Source of the DNA: Megalobrama amblycephala
Lineage: Eukaryota; Chordata; Actinopteri; Cypriniformes; Xenocyprididae
Length of the DNA: 64,000 bases
Direction: 5' to 3'
Assembly: GCF_018812025.1 (NCBI RefSeq)
Contig: NC_063050.1
Location: forward strand, 57,548,147-57,612,146
Of this stretch, positions 40,749 through 53,200 are shown piece after piece. Each line of letters opens with the position of its first letter. Within the stretch, counting starts at the first letter, position 1. The position numbers were made by a program, and so were the translations under genes. Below the pieces are notes generated by a model, which saw only the letters and a list, made by a program, of their open reading frames with translations, was not told where the DNA came from and searched no databases.

Positions 40749-41290
40749 CAGTAGGCGGGGTTTCACTCTCACACTAAATATTCAAAATGGCGGACAGAGG
40801 ATCAACGACTCAAGATGAGCGCTCGACTGCAGGTAATTATTACATTTTACATATTCATATTCCCCCGTCCGCCTCAAGTAAACAAAAGTCAAACACACAC
40901 GCCGATCGTTCGCGGACAGAATCGATCGCGATGAGGAGGAATGTTGATTGTTTTGGAGATGATTTGAGTCCGTCAGCAGCAGATGAGAGTTGTTTGTCCT
41001 GAACAAAACTCTCATCTTTTGAAATGGCGCGCGCGCACTGCATATTCACACACTCCCGTGGTTTAGCGCGGCGCGCGGGATAACTGCTGAAGATGGGTTA
41101 AACTGGCCAAACGGGCGTGTTTTCCTCGCTGTAGATGATGTTTGTGAAGTGTTGTGAGAGAGAGTTAGCAGCGGTGCTATCACGCGCGCGCTTTGTGTCG
41201 TTCGGCCGCGAGAGAAACTCAACGGCCGCGAATTTGCATATTCATGTGTTTGTTCAGCACGCGCACGCGTGATGTAGAATAATAATTCAT
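40680..41290 (+). promoter_or_regulatory. pou2f1: pou2f1 promoter region and CpG-rich first exon
   Basis: A (TG)n tract (40707-40746) and a GC-box-like GGCGGGG (40,755) precede the start codon, which lies in AAAATGGCGGAC, itself a YY1-type sequence. Downstream to about 41,290 the DNA is CpG-rich (GGCGCGCGCGC near 41,025; GCGCGGCGCGCGGG near 41,066), unlike its surroundings, and carries an octamer site at 41232. No TATA box is obvious. The CpG island is inferred from composition. Confidence 0.55.
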
Positions 41291-44200
41291 GACTTTAATC
41301 TGTGCTGCGCGAACTAAAAGCAAAAGACAAACTTGAGCCTGTGCTTTTCCTCAGCAGATCAACTGTTTGCCCTCAGGGCAACATAAATACCCCGACAGGG
41401 TCTCTCTCTCTGTGCGCGTGCGTGTTGGGGGTGACCCCCCCCCCCCAACAGGTAATAAATTACAAAGTGTGAAAAGTGTCTCGTGCTGAATAATTTGGGT
41501 GTGAGGAACTACATTAAAAACTGCAGGAGTGATATTTTGGATTTGCATAACATCAGCTCTGCTTGTTTAATGCTCTTCATTCTTCTGCATAATTTAAGCG
41601 TCAGTTTCGCTCCAGATGAGACGCGCGTCACACTATTTATTTATCGCGCGGATTAAATATACAGAGCTGCTCATGAATATTCATGAGTACAAACGCCGTG
41701 TTCATGAATGATTAATTTCTCCGAACTAATGCGCGCTGTGTGATTTTGTTTGGATGTCGAGTGCATGTGAGTTCTGTGGAGGATTTTACCTTGTGCTTAT
41801 TTCGGTTTCTTTTGTGTCTCTCGGGAACATTACATTTACATTTATGCATTTAGCTCATTGCTGGTCCTGCAGAACATTCAAGGTGTTGTTATCATTATGC
41901 ATATTAATATGTCTCCAGTTTTTCACACAATGCAGTGCAGAATCCACATGGTTTTGGGATCTTATCCTGATGGCGAACTCTATGGATGTGCACAAGCATC
42001 GGTCATCTATAGTCTGCAAAACCACAAAACTGTTTGTGCATCCCAATTCGCATAATTATTCACAATTCTACGCCATTTTGTTGTATAAATAGTGCGAGTG
42101 TGTTCAGAATCCATCCTGCTCTGAAGAGCTCGAGCATTTAAAGCGGCAGATGACAAAACTAATACACAGCGCTAATACAGTTATCGTTATAGTTATCGTT
42201 CTTGATGTGAACGGGTCTGTAAACACATTTGTTCACATGCATTAGCACTTTTTAACTTCTGATCTGTTTAGTCGCAGTATATGGGTCACTGACGAATAGG
42301 TTAGGGTTAGAGATATAATTAATTTTGAAGTTTTAGTGTTAACAATGAGATTATGTGGTTTTTATAATCAATTAACACTACTTTTGTCATTTTTTACAAG
42401 ATCACCAAAAAAAAGCCATTAGTTTAACCAAATGTCACGATATAATGATATTTTCAAACAATGCTAACAGCTGATATCTAGCAAAAGGACAATCATTTTA
42501 TATTTAGTACAAGTTTTAAAAATATTACAACATTTTCCATGTTTTATAGCGGTTGCACCGAATGACCTGATGTTTCGGGACATGCGTATGAAAAAGTGAA
42601 AACATGAATTTATCAAATTTAGTTACTTTGCTTCATGACCATGTGGTCCTTTGCAGGTGTCTGAATGATGTCACATCCTGTCACATGACTTGATCCAGAA
42701 TGGTCCCTTTATATCGGTTACTCCGAATGACATCAATGAAATTAGTTTTTCCGGACATTCTCTCTCATAACAAAGCAACGACTTCTACACATAATTTTAA
42801 CACCATTTTGCACTATGTTGATATATGATGTTATAAAATCATGCCAGAATAAAAAATATATACATTTATTACATTTTAAGATAGTTTAATCACAAATGAA
42901 ATGGCTGTATTGGCCTTTGGACGGTTAAACCGAATGACCTTTTGACACTTCAGAATCTTTAAAATACCTTTATATGAAGAAAAATATAATTAAAACCTTT
43001 TGGATTCAATAAAAGAGATCTAGTTGTACTACCTTACACACTCTGGATGTCACATCTTTGTTTTTTATTATTATAAGATGACCCGTCACGTCATTGACCC
43101 GAATATAATGTAATGATGTCAATGTCAGTGTTATTTATGAAACATTAACCCTCGACCGACTCTGATCTGGCCGTATATGAAAGCAGAGTTTAGGTTGTTA
43201 TTACATTGAAGGCATCACAGAATTGGAGCGCATGATTGGCAAACACAGGATGATGGGTTAATTAAAGCTGATGAATATTAATGAGTTCTCCAGGTCTAAT
43301 AGAAAAGTTTGGACTGCAGTTCAGCTGAAATGTTTCTGTTCTATGAATACTTCATTTCTCCCGCGTTGTGCCTTATGCCACTTATCTGCTTGAAATTATG
43401 CAGCGCTGCGTTCAATAGTTTGAAAGGCTAATTAATTGCTTATTTAAAATTCTATTAATTAAAACATTTGCATAATGCATTGTCTGTCAGTTAGCTTACT
43501 GAAGCCCTCGCAGCGGCCGTATGTAAATCGTGTTTCTCTCAACTGTTTTCTTTTGAGTTATAAAGATCCGTCTCTCTCTCTCTCTCTCTCTCCGTCTGTC
43601 TGTCTCTCTCTCAGTGGGGTTGTCGTCATAGCAACAGTTTGAGTTAAAGCCACATGACTTTGTTTGTCTCTGCGCTTTAGATGCGTGTTTCATCATCATC
43701 ATCTTCATTGAGCTGCACGTCACATTCATCCGGCGCTGCAGGCCGAGTTCGTGATTGTTCTGGAGATCTACTACTGACTGACATAAGAAAGTTAATTGTG
43801 ACCTTTTATGTCAAAATTCAGGCTTTTTTCCCACAATCACAATTGTTGATATCTTACAATTCTGACCTTTTTTTCCTCAGAGTTCTGAGTTTACATCTCC
43901 CAATTCTTCTTTTTTTTTCACCATGGAATCAAAAATAAAAAGGTAACTGCGACTTTTTATCTCACAGTAGAGCTGGGCGATATGGCACAAAAATAAAATT
44001 TCAGAATGATTGGCCAATTCCCGATTTTGATTTTATGTTTAACTAGTCGACTTAAAAATGTAACTACAATATGATTCAAGTAATATTTTCACTTTATTAT
44101 TTTAATTTATATTATATTTATATTTATATATTACGGAAGAGGATTAGGGCCAAGCAATAATAAAAAAGTAAAACCATCTTGAGATTAAAGCTGTTCAATT

Positions 44201-47200
44201 ATGAGAATAAAGTCATTAAATTACGAGAAAAAAGTCGTTAAATTATGAGAACAAATTCGTAATTTAACGAATTTGTTCTCATAATTTAATGACTTTATTC
44301 TCAACATTTTATCTCGACTTTTTTCTAGAAATTTAACGTTTTTTCTTGTAATTTAACGAGTTTATTCTCAACATTTTATCTCGACTTTTTTCTCGAAATT
44401 TAACGTTTTTTCTCGTAATTTAGCTAGTTTATTCTCAACATTTTATCTCGACTTTTTTCTCGAAATTTAACGACATTTTTCTCATAATTTAATGAGTTTA
44501 TTCTCAACATTTTATCTCGACTTTTTTCTCGAAATTTAAAGTTTTTTCTCGTAATTTAACGAGTTTATTCTCAACATTTTATCTCGACTTTTTTCTCGAA
44601 ATTTAACGTTTTTTCTCGTAATTTAACTAGTTTATTCTCAACATTTTATCTCGACTTTTTTCTCGAAATTTAACGTTTTTTCTCGTAATTTAGCTAGTTT
44701 ATTCTCAACATTTTATCTCGACTTTTTTCTCGAAATTTAACGACATTTTTCTCATAATTTAATGAGTTTATTCTCAACATTTTATCTCGACTTTTTTCTC
44801 GAAATTTAAAGTTTTTTCTCGTAATTTAACGAGTTTATTCTCAACATTTTATCTCGACTTTTTTCTCGAAATTTAACGTTTTTTCTCGTAATTTAACTAG
44901 TTTATTCTCAACATTTTATCTCGACTTTTTTCTCGAAATTTAACGTTTTTTCTCGTAATTTAGCTAGTTTATTCTCAACATTTTATCTCGACTTTTTTCT
45001 CGAAATTTAACGACATTTTTCTCATAATTTAACGAGTTTATTCTCAACATTTTATCTCGACTTTTTTCTCGAAATTTAACGTTTTTTCTCGTAATTTAAC
45101 GAGTTTATTCTCAACATTTTATCTCAACTTTTTTCTCGAAATTTAACGTTTTTTCTCGTAATTTAACTAGTTTATTCTCAACATTTTATCTCGACTTTTT
45201 TCTCGAAATTTAACGTTTTTTCTCGTAATTTAACGACTTTATTCTCAACATTTTATCTCGACTTTTTTCTCGAAATTTAACGATTTTTTTTCTCGAAATT
45301 TAACAACTTTAATCTTGAGAGAGTTTTATTTTTTTATTATTGCTTGGCCCTAATCCTCTTCCGTAATATATTATATTTATTATATTAATTTATATTTTAT
45401 ATTATATTTAAATATAAATATTTTATTTATAAATATAACATTTTATCTATGTGTATGTGTGTGTATTAATATATACATAATTATTATACACAGAACAAAC
45501 ACATATATTACATAAACACAGACTTTTATTTTGCAAACGATTAATCGCGATTAATCGTTGTGCAGCCCTAATATACACACAGTCATAGCAATGCTGATGT
45601 TATTAACATTAACAATTTGAGAACAGTATAACAGTAATAATAATTTGCACGGTTTGGCATGATCTGAGCTAAGCGATCGTTAGATTTAATCATCATTGGC
45701 AGCGCGATTTATTGTAGTGTAATGATTTTTTCCTCAGTTGGTCAAAACAAAAGTGGCAGACATGTTACTTGTTCAGATGATATTTTCCAGTGAAATTTCG
45801 TATATTGGTCAAACTTTCAAGACGTAGAATCTGTGATTCTGAAGTTCAGTATCCACACCGGTGCGTGACTGACAGCAAGCATTAGATTCATCCACGCTGA
45901 CGAGCCGTGCCGACGCACAACGCACGTGCAAATAACTGTTCCGCATATGACTGCAATCGCAGGTTTCAAACAGAGATGGCGACAAAGAGGAAAAATCGCG
46001 GACTGCAGCTTTAAAAATGCATTTGTCATTGAATCATTCATTCAAAAGACTCGTTCAAAAACACTGACTCATCCAGCAATGAAACAAGTATTAATTAATG
46101 GGTCACTGAATTCATTCAAAACTATTAAAAAAAAATAATTCATTCAAATTAATTAAACAAATTTTTCCAGCAATTAATATTTTCTCAGAACCTCTAGTAA
46201 ATTACATGTTATTTTGATTAGTTTTATATTCAGAATTGTGATCTCTATTTGAAACCAAAAAAATCGTGATTCTCATTTTGTCCAGAATCGTGCAGCTCCA
46301 CCACCATTTTTCATCTTCTCATTTTCTTATCTTAACTGTTATTGCTGAATCGTCAACGTCTAATTGTTACGTTTGCTAACATTTTTATTCGAAACTGCGT
46401 TTTCCTGATTTAAAAATAATAAAATTGTGGCAAAACATTAAAATCGCCCAGCCCTATCTCACAGTTTGGACTTTTTTCACTCACAAGTTTTAAATGTATT
46501 AAAATAAAACAAACCCCATATCTCAGATTTCTACGTTTACATCTCACAATTTTTTCCGTGACAGAATAAAAAAAGGTAAATATGACTTTTTATACTATTT
46601 TTTTCCTCAGAATTCTGAGTTTGCATCTCACAGTTTCCGCCATGGAATAAAAAAAGGTTAATTTTATCTCAAAATTTGGGCTTTTTTTCTTTCTCGCAAT
46701 ATATATAATATAAAATCTCAGAATTGTAAGTTTACAATCTCACAAAATCTGTTTTGGCTTCCATGACAGAATAATTTTAAAAAAGGTAATTATGACTGTA
46801 TCCCACAATTCCGACTTTTCTCCTCAGAACTGCGAGTATCTTGGAAGTGAATTGCAAGAAAAAGGTCAGGAATGTTTTATTCCACGGCGTAAAAAGCTTC
46901 CGCAGCTTCCCTCCCTCACACCGTTGAGCAGCTGATGAAGGTGACGCTTATCCTGGTTAGCTTGTTGTTGTTTGAGATGTTGCGTTGTATAAATGAGCTC
47001 GTCCAGTTTGACTCTGGGATGTTTAGAGACGGCGGTCATTAGCCGTCACATTCTTTCATCGTAGCTGGGGTTCAGGTTGCATGCTGGGAAGGCCCCCCCC
47101 CCACCCGGTAATTAAAACAGTCACACACGGCTGGTAATTGGCCTTGTCTCACTTCTCCCTCACTGTTGTGCTCGCCGTATCCTCCGTCCTAAAAGCTATC

Positions 47201-50200
47201 CAATTAATATGCTAATGAGCTGATAAATATTTATGAAAAATGTTGAATTATGCAGAAAGCTTTCAGAGGTCCGTGCGAAATGAATTGCTCGCAGAACTTC
47301 AAAGCGGCGCTCTTCTAATGAGCGACGGGGTGCGAGATTTGCATGCGGCTTTAATCAGCTGCATACTGATTAACTTTCATTATGGATGCTGCGCTTCCAG
47401 CTGTAGTCTTTGTGTTTCGCTCGCCACGGAACAAACAACTTTCCTCGGAAGCGCCGGCCGGAGCGCGGGAGCCGTTCGCTGTCGCCGATGCCTCGTGATC
47501 GCTCCGTATCGTAGCGCGGGTCGTGATCGCTCGTTTCTGGAGGGTTTGGGTCGAGCGGCCGCTGGTGGACGCAGGTGAGTTTCTCTTGGAATCGTTGGAA
47601 TGATTCAGATGTTAATGAACGGCAGCGTTCGCTCTGTGGATCACGTCAGCGCTCTATACGGTACAGATTGATTTAATGAACATGACAGAATCAATGGAAA
47701 AGAAGATCATTATTCAGTTCAGTGTTGATTCAGTTGAGAAGTGAATCAGAGTGGGACAGTGGTTTAATACAGTTCATCTTTTACTAATTGCAGCGCCTCA
47801 TCAGCAAGTTTTGGACATGTAGGGAAGCTGTGAACGATGTTCTCACACGTTTGCTCTCTGAACAGATTCTAGCAGCTGTCCAGCAGATCTGAGTAAAAGC
47901 AGCATGGAGAACCGAGCGCAAGGACTTCAAGGTGAATTGTGTTTTTATTTGCAATCTTCTGTGTTTTTGTGTCGCTGACGCTGATGTATGACTCTCGTCC
48001 GTCTCTCAGCAGCTCAGGCCAACGGTCTGGACGCACACAAACCAAATGGACAAGCAACAAGTGCAATCAGCAACGCTCAGGCGCAGGCGCTGCTCCAGCA
48101 GGTACGGTCAGGTGACGCGTCTCCCGCCGCCGCAGGACGAGCCGTGTTTGTTATCGCCCGCCGGAGAGATCGGCGTGGCACGTTAATTAAACAGCGCTTC
48201 TGTCGCTCGGAAACAGGTGGAAGAGAATATGCAAATCTATGCGGAATTTATATGCGCTGCATAATGAGGTTTCGCTTAACGAGGGGAGCGCGGCCCCCCC
48301 GACAGAGCGTCGCTTTCATCACTGATGATCAGATCCACTGACTCTAGATCAGGGCTTTTCTGTCTTTTAGATTGACAGACACAAAATATGATCGTTCTGT
48401 GAAAAATTAATATCATAAATGTGTAAAATATTTAGTTTCTATGACATCAGTGCTGTACTGTTAGATGTAAGATGCGTTTTATTAATTTTTGATCAAATTA
48501 TTTTAATAAAATTTAATTTATTATTTATTTGAATCATTTTTAATTTATTTATTTTTATAATTTTTGTATTCTATTTATTTAGTTACTCAGTTTAAACTTA
48601 TTTTAAATTATTTTTATACTGTTTTTCTTATTTTTATTTAAATCGAATTTTTTAAATCAGTTTATTGTAGTCTGTTTTATTTATTATTATTATTATCATT
48701 ATTTATTTAAATAAAAAATAATTTATTGAATTCTTTTTATTTTAATCAGAGTTTACTTATTTTAATTTATTTATTTAAATCAAATTTTATTTATTATTTA
48801 TGTATTGATTTATTCCAAGCATTTTGTATATTATGTATTCATATTTTATTTAAATCAAATTCCATTTGATTTATTTTAATTATTTTAATCATACATTTTT
48901 ATTTATTTAAATATTTAATTTATTTTAATCTAATGTATTACTTATTTATTTTAAATATTTTTTTTATTTTAATCAATTTATTTTAGTTATTTTCATTTTA
49001 TTTTTATTTCTTGATCTTGATTTTGTTTCCTTTTTTTACAGATTTTCTCTAAACTTTTTTCCAGACTAATGAAAACTATATTGAGCTTCAAACCACAATC
49101 AGCTCAGTGTAATTACAAACGGACCGTTTTAACCAATTTTAGAGTGTTGTATACTTTTATGCTTATTAGTATTGCAGAGTATATTATGCTTATTTCTTGT
49201 CCAGTGCTGGAGTCACATGACGGTCTGTCCCTCTCTGTCTCTGCGCAGTTGAGTTTGACTCCAGCGCAGCTGTTGCTGCAGCAGACGCAGGCGCAGCTCA
49301 TCGCCGCAGCCGTGCAGCAGTCGGCCGGTCAGCAGAGCAGCACCACTGGAGCCAATATCTCCGCCTCCGCGGCCACGCCCATCACTCTGTCCCAGCCCAT
49401 CCAGATCGCGTCTGTAAGTGACTGACATCTCACCCGTCCAATCAGATTCCAGATCACTGACATTCTGTCTTCTGCTGGATGCATTAATACTGTCACACCA
49501 CAAACTAACTCGGATTGAGAATTGAGAACGGCTGCTCATTCATAACCGGTTCAGACCTTAAAAAAATAAACAGAACTAAAGCAGCACAACTGTTTTCAAC
49601 ATTGATAATAATAATGTTTCTTGAGCATCAGATCATCATATTAGAATGATTTCTGAAGGATCATGTGACACTGAAGACTGGAGTAATGATGCTGAAAATT
49701 CACATGAATAAATTACACTTTACTATATATTCACATGGAAAACAGCTGATTTACATTATAATATTTCACAGTTTTTACTGTATTTTGATCAAATAAATGC
49801 AGCTTTAGTGAGCAGAAGAGACTCTTTCAGAATGATTAATGCACACGTGTCTCTCTCTCTCCGCAGCAGCTGCAGCCGCAGGGTTTGAACCTGCAGCAGT
49901 TCGTGTTGGTTCAGCCGGGTCACTCCATCAGCCCTCAGATTCAGCCCCAGTTCATCATCTCTCCGTCTCCTCAGGGTCAGACCGGTACGAGTGTCTCTGT
50001 TAGACTGATGCTGCAGCTCTTCAGCGTTTCTAACCCGTGCTGTCCTCCTCCTGCTCTCAGGTCTCCTGCAAGCTCAGAATATCCTGACTCAACTACCTCA
50101 AAGCCAAGCCAGCCTCCTGCCCGCTCAGACCAGCATCGCTCTCACCACACAGGTCTGACCGATCCACACTCACTGTAGAGAGGAAAAGCAAACAGCTCAT

Positions 50201-53200
50201 GCTTCAGCGTCTTTCTGCTGTGAAATATTTACTTTCGTAAAGTAAGGCCGAGGTTTGATGCTGTGTTCGTGATGTTTGCAGGCGGCCACACCGACGAGGA
50301 AGATCGCGGCCATGCCGTCTCCAGCGGCTCCCGCTCCGAAGCGTGTGGACGGCCCGTGTGTGGAGGAGGCCAGCGACCTGGAGGAGCTCGAGCAGTTCGC
50401 AAAGAACTTCAAACAGAGACGCATCAAGCTGGGCTTCACTCAGGTGAGCCGCGTCATCCACACTCGTGCGGCGTGAGTCGCGCCGCGTGACGCTGACGTG
50501 TGCGATCGCGTGTGTTTCAGGGTGACGTGGGGTTAGCGATGGGGAAACTCTACGGCAACGACTTCAGCCAGACCACCATCTCCAGATTCGAGGCCTTGAA
50601 CCTGAGCTTCAAGAACATGTGCAAACTCAAACCACTGCTGGAGAAGTGGCTCAACGACGCAGGTTAGGTGCAGTACTGTCCTCATGGACACACACAGGCT
50701 GTCATAAATAACTTTATACTGTCTTCACATTCTCATTCTGTGTTTCTCCACAGAGAACATGTCAGCTGACTGCGTGGTGTCGAGTGCGAGCGAGATGTCT
50801 CCGGGTCTCTGCGAGAGTCTGAACCGGCGGCGTAAGAAGCGGACCAGCATCGAGACCTCCATCCGTCTGGCGTTAGAGAGGAGCTTCCTGGAGGTGAGTG
50901 ACGTCTGCTGACCACTAGAGGGCAGCAACACTGCACTGAGCTCTGCCCCTCTCACATTTATGAATAATTTCCTTAAAATCACACCTAAAACTGTCCAAAC
51001 AAGTCATTTTTTTCCATTTTATATTTGTATACTTGAGAATATACAAAGCAACAGAAGTGTGTTATACTTAAAATTAACAAAAGAGAAACTTTAAGGTTCT
51101 GTGCAGTTTTCCTTCAAAGACGGCCATAAATATTAGTATCGTAATTTTAGTTGTCCTGTAAAAGAATGTATTTTACTGTTAAATAATACAGTAGTAAAAT
51201 TTCTTCTTGTTTAATAGCTTAAATTAATTTAGTGGCGGGAGCATGGACCACTTGACAATATTTTGCAGATTATTCCAAGCAACAGAAGCGTTGTGGTTAG
51301 TCATTGAGTCGTGTGAATGACGTGATGACGTGAAGCGGTTTCTTTGTGATCTGCAGCAGAGTCAGAAGCCGTCATCGGAGGAGATCACACTGATTGCGGA
51401 TCAGCTCAACATGGAGAAGGAGGTGGTGCGAGTTTGGTTCTGTAACCGCAGACAGAAGGAGAAGAGGATCAATCCTCCCAGCAGCTGCATGGGATCATCC
51501 GCGTCAGCCATCAAAGCCATCTACAGCACCTCCAACACTGCGGTGCGTCACAAACCAGAGTCACTTCACATCTCAGTCGCACACCATATGAACCGGAGTC
51601 ACTTCACATCTCACAGTCGCAACCATATGAACCAGAGTCACTTCACATCTCAGTCGCACACCATATGAATCCAGGAGTCACTTCACATCTCACAGTCGCA
51701 CACCATATGAACCAGAGTCACTTCACATCTCAGTCGCACACCATATGAACCAGAGTCACTTCACATCTCAGTCGCACACCATATGAACCAGAGTCACTTC
51801 ACATCTCACAGTCGCACAGCATATGAACCAGAGTCACTTCACATTTCAATCGCACACCATATGAACCAGAGTCACTTCACATCTCAGTCGCACACATATG
51901 AACAGAGTATTCACATCTCAGTCGCAACATATGAACCAGGTCACTTCACATCTCAATCGCACACCATATGAACCGGAGTCACTTCACATCTCACGGTCAC
52001 ACACCATATGAACCAGAGTCACTTCACATCTCACAGTCGCACACCATATGAACCGGAGTCACTTCACATCTCACAGTCGCACACCATATGAACCGGAGTC
52101 ACTTCACATCTCAGTCGCACACCATATGAACCAGAGTCACTTCACATCTCACAGTCGCACAGCATATGAACCAGAGTCACTTCACATCTCAATCGCACAC
52201 CATATGAATCGGAGTCACTTCACATCTCAGTCGCACACCATATGAACCGGAGTCACTTCACATCTCAGTCGCACACCATATCACATCACATCACGTCGCA
52301 CACCATATGAACCAGAGTCACTTCACATCTCAGTCGCACACCATATGAACCAGAGTCACTTCACATCTCACAGTCGCACACCATATGAACCAGAGTCACT
52401 TCACATCTCACGGTCACACAGCATATGAACCAGAGTCACTTCACATCTCACGCACACCATATGAATCGGAGTCACTTCACATCCATCGCACACCATATGA
52501 ATCGGAGTCACTTCACATCTCAGACACCATATGAACCGGAGTCACTTCACATCTCAGTCGCACACCATATGAACCAGAGTCACTTCACATCTCAGTCGCA
52601 CACCATATGAATCGGAGTCACTTCACATCTCAGTCGCACACCATATGAACCGGAGTCACTTCACATCTCACGGTCACACAGCATATGAACCAGAGTCACT
52701 TCACATCTCACAGTCGCACACCATATGAACCGGAGTCACTTCACATCTCACGGTCGCACACCATATGAACCAGAGTCACTTCACATCTCAGTCGCACAGC
52801 ATATGAACAGAGTCACTTCACATCTCAGCGCACACCATATGAACCAGAGTCACTTCACATCTCAGTCGCACAGCATATGAACCAGAGTCACTTCACATCT
52901 CACAGTCGCACAGCATATGAACCAGAGTCACTTCACATCTCAGTCGCACAGCATATGAACCAGAGTCACTTCACATCTCACAGTCGCACAGCATATGAAC
53001 CAGAGTCACTTCACATCTCAATCGCACAGCATATGAATCGGAGTCACTTCACATCTCAGTCGCACACCATATGAACCAGAGTCACTTCACATCTCACGGT
53101 CGCACACCATATGAACCAGAGTCACTTCACATCTCAGTCGCACAGCATATGAACCAGAGTCACTTCACATCTCACAGTCGCACACCATATGAACCAGAGT

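Larger units (their letters stand above)
39474..48236. promoter_or_regulatory. Six perfect Oct-1 octamer sites around pou2f1 promoter and intron 1
   Basis: ATGCAAAT or its complement ATTTGCAT occurs at 39474-39481, 41232-41239, 41541-41548, 43466-43473, 47337-47344 and 48229-48236. By eye I found only one other in the window (61752-61759). The sites are seen; autoregulation is inferred. Confidence 0.5.

Noticed and set aside
47240..47578. 112-codon frame ending near a donor-like AGG|TGAGTT
   Set aside because: No domain, Cys/Ser-rich composition, and the pou2f1 exon phases join 40832 to 47866 without it. An alternative first exon cannot be excluded but is not supported.
48116..48341. Coding extension of the third pou2f1 exon (frame through [19 protein letters not shown])
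   Set aside because: The donor CAG|GTACGG at 48101 gives the right phase to the next exon, and the extension has no match to Oct-1.
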